Shown one piece after another: positions 32,466-39,907 of a stretch of 46,713 nucleotides of DNA. The translations under genes and the position numbers were made by a program. The notes under the pieces were generated by a model, which had not been told where the DNA came from, made no database searches, and saw only the letters and a program-made list of their open reading frames with translations. How positions within the stretch are numbered: position 1 is the first letter of the stretch; every line of letters starts with the position of its first letter. Origin of the DNA: Ardenticatenaceae bacterium (GTDB lineage: Bacteria > Chloroflexota > Anaerolineae > Promineifilales > Promineifilaceae); contig JASJCR010000074.1 in the NCBI GenBank assembly GCA_030065875.1, positions 1 through 46,713 of the forward strand. Reading direction: 5' to 3'.

Positions 32466-33572
32466 TTAGACGGGCAGCATGACGGTAAATTGCGCGCCGC
32501 TAATCGATGGATCACTTCGATTCTGGGCGCGTATCCAACCGTTATGCTGCTTGACAATTTCTGAGGCGATAAACAGCCCCAGACCGGTTCCTCGCCCCCT
32601 CGATTTTGTCGTAAAAAACGGTTCAAACAGCTGCGGGATTTTTTCTTCAGGCGGCAGCCCATCCCCAGAATCCTGAACGGAAACCGCGACCGAGTCGAGT
32701 TCCGGAATCGGCCATGTTTTGAGCAGGATTTCACCCCCGGACGGGAGCAGGGCATCACGGGCGTTGAGCATCAGGTTGATAAGCACCTGCGTGATTTGGC
32801 CAGGATCACAGGTAACTTTGGGCAGTTCCGGATTTAATTCAAAATTGAGACGCAAATTGTCTCGTTTGACCAGCTGCGCATCAAGCAAGGTCACGGCGTG
32901 TTCGATCAACTCGTTAACCGAGGTGGGTTCGCGCAGCGTTTCCCCGTAAGTGTATGCTCGCAGGGTATCGATCAGTTGATTGCAGCGGCCGACGTTGGTG
33001 TCGATCATCCTTAAATATCGTTTAAGCGTTTCGCCATTTAAGTAGTTGCCGTCAACCATTTCAAGTAAGTTTGAGGTAGTTGTGCCAATCACGCTGATCG
33101 GATTGGTTAATTCATGGGCAATGCTGGCCCCCATCGTTCCCAAACCGGCCAATCGTTCATTGTGGATGATTTTATCTACCCATTGACTGGCTTTGGGCAG
33201 GGCAACAATCGACACGACAGTTAACCCTTCAACGGTAAATGGCAGGGTTGTTAGGGTAACGCAGGCCGGTATCGGGGAGGTATCTGAGGGTTTGATCTCG
33301 GTGTGAAAGCGATGGCTCTGCTCCCGACTCCTGAATAAAAGCTTGATCTGGTCGTCAGGGAAAATTTGGTTAAGGGGCGTGTGAAGCAGCGCCTGGGTTG
33401 GTTGGTTGAGCATGAGCTCGGCCGTGCGATTGGCAAAAACGATCTCAAGGTTGCCGTTTAAGACCAACACCCCTTCGTAAAGTTCTTTGGTGATTGTTTC
33501 TATGAGGGAAGGAACAGCTGGGTTCGAACCGTTATGAGTATGATGATCTAATTTGAGCGGCGAATTTGCCAT
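32466..33572 (-). CDS. soluble PAS-containing sensor histidine kinase
   Basis: The 368-residue protein has no membrane segment. A PAS domain (about 20-130: GVLVLNGNLEIVFANRTAELML) precedes HisKA with ASIAHELTNPISVI, and an HATPase domain (LINLMLNARDALLPSG N box, VQDSGDGLPPE, RGTGLGLFIASEIV). The kinase core resembles NtrB-like enzymes. There is no partner regulator nearby, so it is an orphan. Its 3' end meets pdxT tail to tail. The gap upstream of it carries only repeats. Confidence 0.9.
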   Translation of the reverse strand: MANSPLKLDHHTHNGSNPAVPSLIETITKELYEGVLVLNGNLEIVFANRTAELMLNQPTQALLHTPLNQIFPDDQIKLLFRSREQSHRFHTEIKPSDTSPIPACVTLTTLPFTVEGLTVVSIVALPKASQWVDKIIHNERLAGLGTMGASIAHELTNPISVIGTTTSNLLEMVDGNYLNGETLKRYLRMIDTNVGRCNQLIDTLRAYTYGETLREPTSVNELIEHAVTLLDAQLVKRDNLRLNFELNPELPKVTCDPGQITQVLINLMLNARDALLPSGGEILLKTWPIPELDSVAVSVQDSGDGLPPEEKIPQLFEPFFTTKSRGRGTGLGLFIASEIVKQHNGWIRAQNRSDPSISGAQFTVMLPV

Positions 33573-33821
33573 ATTGTTGACCCGTTAGATTTGTTTGACG
33601 CGACGATTCATCCTTACCCAGGGTTAGAAAAATGTGGAGGCAGGATGATTTTAGGATAGTTGAATTAGGTTATTGGTTCCGTGTTCCAACCGTAAAATTG
33701 ACGTTAACAGACCGTGAAGGAGCGTGCCCACTCTGGGAGATCAGTCAACCTAATTGACGTAATAATCTTTTTAAGTTGCGACCTTTTGACGCGCCCGAAT
33801 AAATCCGGTTAATTAACGCGA

Positions 33822-33933
33822 TTTTGAGTTTTGACAAATAAACACCGGTATAGCGGCGTCATTCCCGCGAAGGCGGGAATCCATTGGAATGTCACCGGTG
33901 GATCCCTCCTACGCGGGGACGCTGGCGGTCCCG
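33822..33933 (+). repeat. dispersed hairpin repeat, copy 3
   Basis: It contains TTTTGAGTTTTGACAAATAA, CACCGGTATAGCGGCGTC and the hairpin ATTCCCGCGAAGGCGGGAAT (one changed loop base). The second part is altered: the usual GGATCCCC region is followed by a GCGGGGACGCTGGCGGTCCC stretch that may be a rearranged hairpin. Confidence 0.85.
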
Positions 33934-34054
33934 GCGTCCCCTCTGTTTGATCGACCTAATCAGCTGCGATCCACCTTTCCGGAATATTTAGAAGAATTAG
34001 GTCTTTTCCCTTCAGTTAATTGCTTATTTGGTCACCTTTTAGGGTGCACTTTCC

Positions 34055-34082
34055 TTGAAAGTTGACGCGCTTACATTATAAT
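34055..34082 (+). promoter_or_regulatory. promoter for the amino acid ABC transporter operon
   Basis: TTGAAA (34055-34060) and TATAAT (34077-34082) are spaced by 16 bp. Transcription would start near 34089. The leader contains GATCTC with GAGATATC, and ATATC with a later GATAT before a T-rich stretch, so two alternative small hairpins are possible; their role is speculative. Confidence 0.6.
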
Positions 34083-34183
34083 CGCTGATCTCGTATTTTG
34101 AGATATCATGCGAATGTCCCATAGAGCGGATATTTCTTTTTTTGCGAGAAACTGTTCATATTTGAGTTAAAAGGAGAAGAATT

Positions 34184-35170
34184 ATGAACAAGAGATTGTT
34201 ACTGCTGATGGGGGTACTTCTGACTCTCCTGCTGGCTGCCTGTGGTGGAGACACTCAGCAAATCATTGAAGATGCGGCCGAACAGGTGGAGCAAGCCGCC
34301 CAAGAGGTTCAGGAAAATTCAGAAGAAATCGCCGAGCAAGTTGAGCAAGCGGCCGAGCAGGCGCAAGATGCTGCTGAACAGGCTCAAGAGGCGGTTGAAG
34401 AAGCTATGGATCAAGCCGCTGGCTTACCCGATTTGGAAGGTCGCGAGATCACCATTGCCGTGGAGAATGCCTATTTGCCGTTCAACTACATTTCGCTGGA
34501 AACCGGTGAAGCGGCCGGCTGGGATTACGACGCCATCGATGCGATGTGCGAGCTGTTAAACTGCACCCCGGTGTACGTGGAAGCGGCGTGGGACGGGATG
34601 ATCCAGGCGGTTTCGGACGGTCAATTTGACATGGCGGCCGACGGGATCACCATCACGGAAGACCGGGCGGAAATCGTCGATTTCTCCAACGGGTACATCA
34701 ATATCGAGCAGCGGATGCTGGTGCGTGTCGATGAAGATCGATTTGTAGAGCCGGATGAGCTAGCCGCCGACAGTTCGCTGCTGGTTGGGTCTCAGCCGGG
34801 GACGACCAATTACGAGACGGCCGTTGAGCTGGTGGGTGAAGATCGGATTCGGGCGTATGAGACATTTGGTTTTGCGGTGCAGGCGTTAATTGCCGGTGAT
34901 GTCGATGCGGTTTTGATGGATGAAACGGCCGGTCAGGGGTATGTGGGCGTCAACGCCGATGCGGTGACGTTGACCGGTGGCTCCTTGTCCAGCGACGAGC
35001 TTGGGTTTATCTTCCCCAAAGGCAGCGATCTGGTTGAGCCGGTAAACCTGGCTCTGGCCGAGATGGAAGCCAACGGCACGCTGGAAGAGCTAGCCATGAA
35101 ATATTTCACCGACGCGTTTACGATCACCTATGACGATATCGGTGACGGCGCTTATGCTGAAGACGAATAA
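34184..35170 (+). CDS. amino acid ABC transporter substrate-binding lipoprotein with helical stalk
   Basis: The 328-residue protein has a lipobox ending LLAAC (Cys20). An unusual Ala/Glu/Gln-rich helix with heptad-like repeats follows (about 25-78), then a full SBP_bac_3 domain (about 85-312: ITIAVENAYLPFNY, GWDYDAIDAMCELL, MAADGITITEDRAEIVDFSNGY, GSQPGTTNY). This family binds polar amino acids. The extended helix is far longer than the normal linker and may raise the binding domain above the cell surface. AAAGGAGAAG precedes ATG 34184. Confidence 0.93.
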   Translation: MNKRLLLLMGVLLTLLLAACGGDTQQIIEDAAEQVEQAAQEVQENSEEIAEQVEQAAEQAQDAAEQAQEAVEEAMDQAAGLPDLEGREITIAVENAYLPFNYISLETGEAAGWDYDAIDAMCELLNCTPVYVEAAWDGMIQAVSDGQFDMAADGITITEDRAEIVDFSNGYINIEQRMLVRVDEDRFVEPDELAADSSLLVGSQPGTTNYETAVELVGEDRIRAYETFGFAVQALIAGDVDAVLMDETAGQGYVGVNADAVTLTGGSLSSDELGFIFPKGSDLVEPVNLALAEMEANGTLEELAMKYFTDAFTITYDDIGDGAYAEDE

Positions 35171-35206
35171 ACCAGCAGATGCTTTTGAATCTATGATTTA
35201 GCTTAC

Positions 35207-35252
35207 AGCGTCAGGCTCAAGACAAGAAGGAGGGCCTGACGCTATTTTTTTA
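35207..35252 (+). terminator. intrinsic terminator/attenuator between binding protein and permease
   Basis: AGCGTCAGGC (35207-35216) pairs perfectly with GCCTGACGCT (35234-35243), followed by ATTTTTTTT. The 10-bp stem and T run are strong. Partial read-through would give much more binding protein than permease. Confidence 0.88.
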
Positions 35253-35269
35253 AATACGGAAAGGATGAT

Positions 35270-36127
35270 ATGACGGTACAAAGCGACTCCCTCGAAGATG
35301 CCCCTCTGACATCAACACCCAAGATACGCCCAGATCAATTCCCTTTTTGGCTGGTCATTATCATTGCTTTTCTGGGTGGCATGGCCTATCTGGTATTCAC
35401 AGGGGAAGAATATCGCCAGGCATTTGACTTCATCTGGGGCAATTTTGGCACCCTGGAAGGATTTGAAGCGCAGGGTTTGGAGGGCATCATCGGCCGCGGG
35501 CTGACGATGACCCTTTACATCACTCTGACCGGTTTTTTCTTTGCTTCGATTATCGGCTTATTTGTCGGATTGGGGCGAATTAGCCGAAATTTGGTGCTGC
35601 GCACCCTGGCTACCACTTATATTGAATTTATCCGCGGTGTGCCGACCGTGGTGTTAATTTTTACCCTGGCCCTGGTTGTGGTTCCGGCCGTGGCCACATT
35701 TTTTGGGGTTGAAAACTCCGTTTCCAATGTCTCCCGGGCGATTGCCGCCCTGGCGATTATTTATGGCGCGTACATGGCGGAAGTATTTCGAGCGGGGATT
35801 GAATCGGTGCCCAGGGGGCAAACGGAAGCGGCCCGCTCTCTGGGAATGACCTCGTATCAGGCGATGCGAAACATTATTTTGCCGCAGGCGATTCGCAATA
35901 TCATGCCGGCTTTGGGTAATGATTTTATCGCCATTTTAAAAGATTCCTCGCTGGTCACCCTCCTGGCCGTGCGGGACCTGACCCAACAGGCAAAACTTTA
36001 CTCCGGCAGTTCATTTCGTTTCCGGGAGACCTACCTCGTTTTGACATTTTTGTATCTGGCCATGACCATCACCTTGAGTTTGATCTTGCGTTGGTATGAG
36101 AATCGCATTCGGATTGAAGAGCGATAA
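35270..36127 (+). CDS. amino acid ABC transporter permease (HisM/GlnP type)
   Basis: The 285-residue inner-membrane protein begins with a short hydrophilic tail, one helix (about 25-43) and then the core permease region from about 78 with about five helices. The ATPase-coupling EAA loop is EAARSLGMTSYQAMRNIILPQ. The sequence LTMTLYITLTGFFFASIIG is typical of this family. GGAAAGG precedes the ATG. A single permease gene implies a homodimer. Confidence 0.94.
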   Translation: MTVQSDSLEDAPLTSTPKIRPDQFPFWLVIIIAFLGGMAYLVFTGEEYRQAFDFIWGNFGTLEGFEAQGLEGIIGRGLTMTLYITLTGFFFASIIGLFVGLGRISRNLVLRTLATTYIEFIRGVPTVVLIFTLALVVVPAVATFFGVENSVSNVSRAIAALAIIYGAYMAEVFRAGIESVPRGQTEAARSLGMTSYQAMRNIILPQAIRNIMPALGNDFIAILKDSSLVTLLAVRDLTQQAKLYSGSSFRFRETYLVLTFLYLAMTITLSLILRWYENRIRIEER

Positions 36128-36145
36128 GTCGAAGGAACAATTCTG

Positions 36146-36886
36146 ATGAGTGAACCCATAATTCAAATACGCGATTTGCACAAATATTTCGGCGACATCC
36201 AGGCGGTCAAACGGGTTGATCTCGATATTTCTCAAGGGGAGGTTGTGGTCATCGTGGGGCCGAGCGGCTCCGGAAAAAGCACCGTCCTGCGCTGCATCAA
36301 CCATCTAGAAGTACCGACGAGGGGCAGCATTTTTATCGATGGGGTCCATCTTGAAGATAAAAAAACCGATATTAACAAGGTTCGGGCGGAAGTAGGGATG
36401 GTATTCCAGCAGTTTAATCTGTTTCCCCACTTAACCGCCCTGGAAAATGTAACAATTGCCCAACGACTGGTGCGCCGGCGCGATAAGGCGGAAGCGGATG
36501 CGATCGCCATGGCTCAGTTAACCCGGGTTGGAATCCCGGAAAAGGCGGATGCCTACCCCCGTCAGCTGTCGGGGGGGCAGCAGCAGCGGGTGGCCATTGC
36601 CCGATCCCTGGCGATGCGGCCGAAAATCATGCTTTTTGATGAGCCAACCAGCGCGCTGGATCCGGAGATGATCAAAGAGGTTCTGGATGTGATGTTGGAT
36701 CTGGCCAAAGACGGCATGACCATGGTGGTTGTGACCCATGAAATGGGGTTTGCCCGGGCTGCGGGAGATCGAATGGTGTTTATGGACGAAGGGGAAGTGG
36801 TCGAGATCGCCACGCCTGAAGATTTATACAGTAATCCCCAATCAGATCGGACGAAGCTGTTTTTGAGCAAGATTCTTTCTCATTGA
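36146..36886 (+). CDS. amino acid ABC transporter ATP-binding protein (GlnQ-like)
   Basis: The 246-residue ATPase has Walker A GPSGSGKST, the Q loop in VFQQFNLFPHLT, signature LSGGQQQRVAIAR, Walker B IMLFDEPTSALDPE and the switch His in VVTHEMGF. It belongs to the polar amino acid uptake group. It is 18 bp after the permease and completes the transporter. Confidence 0.95.
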   Translation: MSEPIIQIRDLHKYFGDIQAVKRVDLDISQGEVVVIVGPSGSGKSTVLRCINHLEVPTRGSIFIDGVHLEDKKTDINKVRAEVGMVFQQFNLFPHLTALENVTIAQRLVRRRDKAEADAIAMAQLTRVGIPEKADAYPRQLSGGQQQRVAIARSLAMRPKIMLFDEPTSALDPEMIKEVLDVMLDLAKDGMTMVVVTHEMGFARAAGDRMVFMDEGEVVEIATPEDLYSNPQSDRTKLFLSKILSH

Positions 36887-37014
36887 TCTTCTGACCGGTG
36901 TCCGCAACGAGCCACCAGCCGGCACGGTGAGAGACCGGCCGGAGCACCTGACCAGATGCAAGTTTCGGTAATAAGGTGTTCAAGATACAGATCGTTGTCA
37001 GCCACTCCACCACC

Positions 37015-37155
37015 GTCATTCTGAGCGAAGCGAAGAATCTCGCCATCTCCCATTCAGGCACAGAGGGCTAAGAAGTATCGTTTCTCTACAGATGATGACT
37101 ATTTCATTGAATGTTGACGGGATTCTTCACTCCGCTGCACTCCGTTCAGAATGAC
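37015..37155. repeat. MITE-like inverted-arm element, copy C
   Basis: The left arm GTCATTCTGAGCGAAGCGAA continues to GAATCTCG; the right arm is TGTTGACGGGATTCTTCACT through GTTCAGAATGACAG. The centre contains ATTCAGGC, GGCTAAGAA and TTTCTCTACAG blocks that match copy B. Confidence 0.78.
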
Positions 37156-37335
37156 AGGTGGTTCGCAGTCCGTTTTTCCCTGTGGAATCGGACTGGGAAA
37201 CCCTAGCTGATCCCACACCCACAGTGTTAAAAGCCCTTTTTTATCCTTTAGGCGTAGAATGACCTCACGAATCTTGGTTTCAAACCACCCGGTAATGAAT
37301 AACTTTTAGGTTGGCACTCCTCCACCGAAACAGTA

Positions 37336-37358
37336 TAGTAGGGATTTATACCCTATTA
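37336..37358 (+). promoter_or_regulatory. hairpin in front of the kbl ribosome binding site
   Basis: TAGTAGGG (37336-37343) pairs with CCCTATTA (37351-37358) through one G-U pair with a 7-nt loop. It ends 5 bp before AGGAGG (37364-37369). It could modulate translation; no known riboswitch class was recognised. Confidence 0.35.
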
Positions 37359-37379
37359 CCTTCAGGAGGCTCTTTAATT

Positions 37380-38558
37380 ATGGGTCAACAACTCGACTGG
37401 ATTGATGGTGAAATTTCATCATTAAAAGACCAGGGATTATACAACCATATTCGCGTCATTGATTCCCCGATGGGAGCGCGGGTTAACATTGACGGCCGTT
37501 CATTACTTAATTTTTGCGCCAACAATTATCTGGGGTTAGCCGATCATCCTCGATTAAAAGAGGCCGCTAAGGCGGCGATTGATTCTTACGGTGTGGGACC
37601 GGGGGCGGTGCGCACCATTGCCGGAACAACGGCTCTCCACGAGGAGTTGGAGCAAGCGCTGGCGAAATTTAAGCGGGCCGAGGCGTGCATTACGCTGCAA
37701 AGCGGGTTCACCGCCAATTTGGCCACGATTCCGGCGATCGTGGGCAAGGGAGACGTCATTTTTTCAGATCGACTAAACCACGCCAGCATTATTGATGGCT
37801 GTCGTTTAAGTCGGGCAAAAATTGTGGCTTATGCGCATAACGACATGGCAGATTTGGAGAAACAGCTTGAGGAGCACACCGATTACGGCCGGCGGCTGAT
37901 CGTCACCGACGGGGTGTTTAGCATGGATGGGGATATTGCTCCCCTTGATCAAATTTGTGAATTGGCCGAGAAACACGGCTGTGTGTCGATGGTTGACGAT
38001 GCCCACGGGGAAGGGGTTCTCGGTGATGGCGGCCGAGGAATTATCGATCATTTTGGCCTGCACGGCCGGGTTGATATTGAAGTGGGCACCCTTTCGAAGG
38101 CGTTTGGCGTCGTGGGGGGGCTGGTCGCCGGCAAGAAAACCTTAATCGAGTGGCTCAAGCAGCGAGGGCGGCCGTTTTTGTTTTCCAGTGCCATGACCGC
38201 TCCTGATGCCGGAGCATGCATCGAGGCGGTGCGCATGCTGGCAGAATCAACTGAGCTAGTTGATCGTCTGTGGCACAATGCGGAGTTTTTCAAAAAAGAA
38301 ATGTCGAATCTCGGTTTTGATATCGGCCACTCCGTCACGCCGATTGTGCCGGTGATGTTGGGTGAAGCACCGGTGGCCCAACAGTTTAGCCGCCGGCTGT
38401 TTGAAGAAGGAATTTTTGCCATGGCGATTGGCTATCCGACAGTGGCCCCTGGAAAAGCGCGCATTCGGGTGATGAATTCGGCCGCTCATGGTCAGGATGA
38501 TCTCGAACAGGCGCTGGATGCGTTTGAGCGCGTCGGAAAAGAGTTGGGGGTCAGGTAA
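37380..38558 (+). CDS. kbl: glycine C-acetyltransferase (2-amino-3-ketobutyrate CoA ligase)
   Basis: Kbl cleaves 2-amino-3-ketobutyrate with CoA into glycine and acetyl-CoA. The 392-residue PLP enzyme has NNYLGLADHPRLKEAA, VDDAHGEGVLG with the PLP-ring Asp, and the PLP-binding Lys in TLSKAFGVVGG. Length equals the family norm. I chose ATG 37380 because AGGAGG lies at 37364-37369; an upstream in-frame start at 37311 would add residues without family support. It is followed by an SDR-type threonine dehydrogenase, which makes its substrate. Confidence 0.93.
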   Translation: MGQQLDWIDGEISSLKDQGLYNHIRVIDSPMGARVNIDGRSLLNFCANNYLGLADHPRLKEAAKAAIDSYGVGPGAVRTIAGTTALHEELEQALAKFKRAEACITLQSGFTANLATIPAIVGKGDVIFSDRLNHASIIDGCRLSRAKIVAYAHNDMADLEKQLEEHTDYGRRLIVTDGVFSMDGDIAPLDQICELAEKHGCVSMVDDAHGEGVLGDGGRGIIDHFGLHGRVDIEVGTLSKAFGVVGGLVAGKKTLIEWLKQRGRPFLFSSAMTAPDAGACIEAVRMLAESTELVDRLWHNAEFFKKEMSNLGFDIGHSVTPIVPVMLGEAPVAQQFSRRLFEEGIFAMAIGYPTVAPGKARIRVMNSAAHGQDDLEQALDAFERVGKELGVR

Positions 38559-38590
38559 TAGATGTTGGGTATTAGGTGTTGGGTAATGGG
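38553..38590. repeat. left inverted arm of heptamer element (about five units)
   Basis: Read on the - strand the sequence is CCATTAC, CCAACAC, CTAATAC, CCAACAT, CTATTAC in 7-bp register. These match the heptamers of the array at 38641-38705 in inverse orientation, across a spacer of about 50 bp. The arm starts within the last codons of kbl. Confidence 0.7.
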
Positions 38591-38640
38591 AATTTGGTCG
38601 TTTCTAAAATTGTATATTAAAATTCTCATGCAGACCTTTC

Positions 38641-38705
38641 ACCTTATACCTATCACCCACTACCCATCACCTAACACCTATCACCTAACACCCATCACCC
38701 ATTAA
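38641..38705. repeat. degenerate heptamer array, consensus CYAWCAC
   Basis: The successive units CTATCAC, CCACTAC, CCATCAC, CTAACAC, CTATCAC, CTAACAC, CCATCAC and CCATTAA keep strict 7-bp spacing although the bases vary. The array ends 4 bp before the tdh start codon, where no ribosome binding site is visible. Confidence 0.85.
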
Positions 38706-38708
38706 ATT

Positions 38709-39728
38709 ATGCGCAAAAAAGTAATTTTAGTAACTGGGGCTAGCGGGGAAGTTGGTCACTCGTTAATCAAACAGCTTGCCCAGGATGGCAATAATAAAAT
38801 ATTGTCGCTTGATTTACAGCCTTTGCCGGAAGAGCTAATCGGTTTAACCACTCACCTAGAAGGCAATTTACTCGATCATATTTTATTGGCTCGCATCATC
38901 AGTCAATATGAGATCGATGCCATCTATCATCTGGCCGCCCTGCTGTCAACCAGCAGTGAGTTTACACCCGATACCGCTCATCAGGTCAATGTTGAGGGCA
39001 CGCTCGCGCTGCTGCGTTGGGCAGCGGATCAAAGCCAGTGGCGACGGCGGCCGATTCAGTTTATTTTTCCCAGCTCAATTGCCGTTTATGGTATGCCGGA
39101 AAGCGTTCACAGCAAAGATCTATACCAGCGAGTGCGAGAATGGGAGTGGAATCAGCCGCGGACGATGTACGGCTGCAACAAGCTGTACTGCGAGATGCTC
39201 GGTAATTACTACAGCAAACATTTTCGGCAGCTCTCGGCCGAGGCCCCGATTATGCTCGATTTTCGCGCGGTGCGTTTTCCGGGGCTCATTAGCGCCTTTA
39301 CCCTGCCCAGCGGTGGGACCAGCGATTATGCACCGGAAATGATACATGCGGCCGCCAAAGGGGAGGCGTACGCCAGCTTTGTGCGAGAAGACGTGCGTAT
39401 TCCGTTTATGGCGATGCCGGATGCGGCCAGATCATTGACCATGCTGGCCCACGCTCCCAGAGAAAAACTAACCCGGACCGTATACAACGTGCGGGGCTTT
39501 AGCTTAACCGCCGGACAGTTTAAGGATCGAGTGCTTGAAGCATTTCCCGAGGCCCAAATATCATTCCGGCCGGATGTCAAACGGCAGGCGATTGTCGACA
39601 GCTGGCCGGCCGACCTGGATGACAGCGCCGCCCGTCGGGATTGGAATTGGCAGCCTGAATATGATGCCGGCCGGGCCTTTGCGGAGTATTTAATTCCAAA
39701 TATCAAGGAGCGGTATCTTAGAAGTTAA
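38709..39728 (+). CDS. tdh: L-threonine 3-dehydrogenase, SDR type
   Basis: The 339-residue protein is an extended SDR: NAD motif TGASGEVG, active Ser in IFPSSIAVYG, catalytic Tyr/Lys in YGCNK. The segments PRTMYGCNKLYCEMLGNYY, FRAVRFPGLIS, GGTSDYAPEMIHAA and YNVRGFS are typical of the SDR threonine dehydrogenases known from animals, trypanosomes and some bacteria, not of general sugar epimerases. It oxidises threonine to 2-amino-3-ketobutyrate, the Kbl substrate, so kbl-tdh form a threonine-to-glycine pathway. No ribosome binding site is visible before ATG 38709; a heptamer array occupies that region. Confidence 0.87.
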   Translation: MRKKVILVTGASGEVGHSLIKQLAQDGNNKILSLDLQPLPEELIGLTTHLEGNLLDHILLARIISQYEIDAIYHLAALLSTSSEFTPDTAHQVNVEGTLALLRWAADQSQWRRRPIQFIFPSSIAVYGMPESVHSKDLYQRVREWEWNQPRTMYGCNKLYCEMLGNYYSKHFRQLSAEAPIMLDFRAVRFPGLISAFTLPSGGTSDYAPEMIHAAAKGEAYASFVREDVRIPFMAMPDAARSLTMLAHAPREKLTRTVYNVRGFSLTAGQFKDRVLEAFPEAQISFRPDVKRQAIVDSWPADLDDSAARRDWNWQPEYDAGRAFAEYLIPNIKERYLRS

Positions 39729-39766
39729 CTCAAGGAGCGGCCTTGCGACGCTATGGAGCAATCGAA

Positions 39767-39873
39767 TTTTGAGTTTTGACAAATAAACACCGATATAATC
39801 GCGTCATTCCCGCGAAAGCGGGAAACCAGTGGATGGCCACCGATGGATCCCCGCCTTCGCGGGGATGACGGGC
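39767..39873 (+). repeat. dispersed hairpin repeat, copy 4
   Basis: It contains TTTTGAGTTTTGACAAATAA, CACCGATATAATCGCGTC, the hairpin ATTCCCGCGAAAGCGGGAAA (last base differs) and then GATCCCCGCCTTCGCGGGGA, a second perfect hairpin. It lies in the short gap before the thioredoxin-like gene. Confidence 0.85.
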
Positions 39874-39907
39874 TTATTTTGGAAGGTGGTTCGTTTTCGA
39901 ATTTTAT

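Larger units (their letters stand above)
33573..34183. other. intergenic gap with a repeat and a promoter
   Basis: The 611-bp gap lies between two divergent genes. It contains copy 3 of the dispersed hairpin repeat (33822-33933), several scattered ATTAGGT/ACCTAAT words, and a strong predicted promoter (34055-34082) with a leader of about 95 nt. No gene is visible. Confidence 0.65.
36887..37379. other. intergenic gap: MITE-like element and kbl leader
   Basis: The 493-bp gap holds copy C of the inverted-arm element (37015-37155) and a short hairpin immediately before the kbl ribosome binding site (37336-37358). No gene is supported. A clear terminator for the transporter operon was not found. 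Confidence 0.65.

Noticed and set aside
33515..33535. GGTTCGAACC as a tRNA T-loop
   Set aside because: It lies within a clear histidine kinase coding sequence and no tRNA stems can be formed around it.
37300..37379. glycine riboswitch before kbl
   Set aside because: Only a short hairpin is visible; the conserved glycine aptamer core was not recognised.
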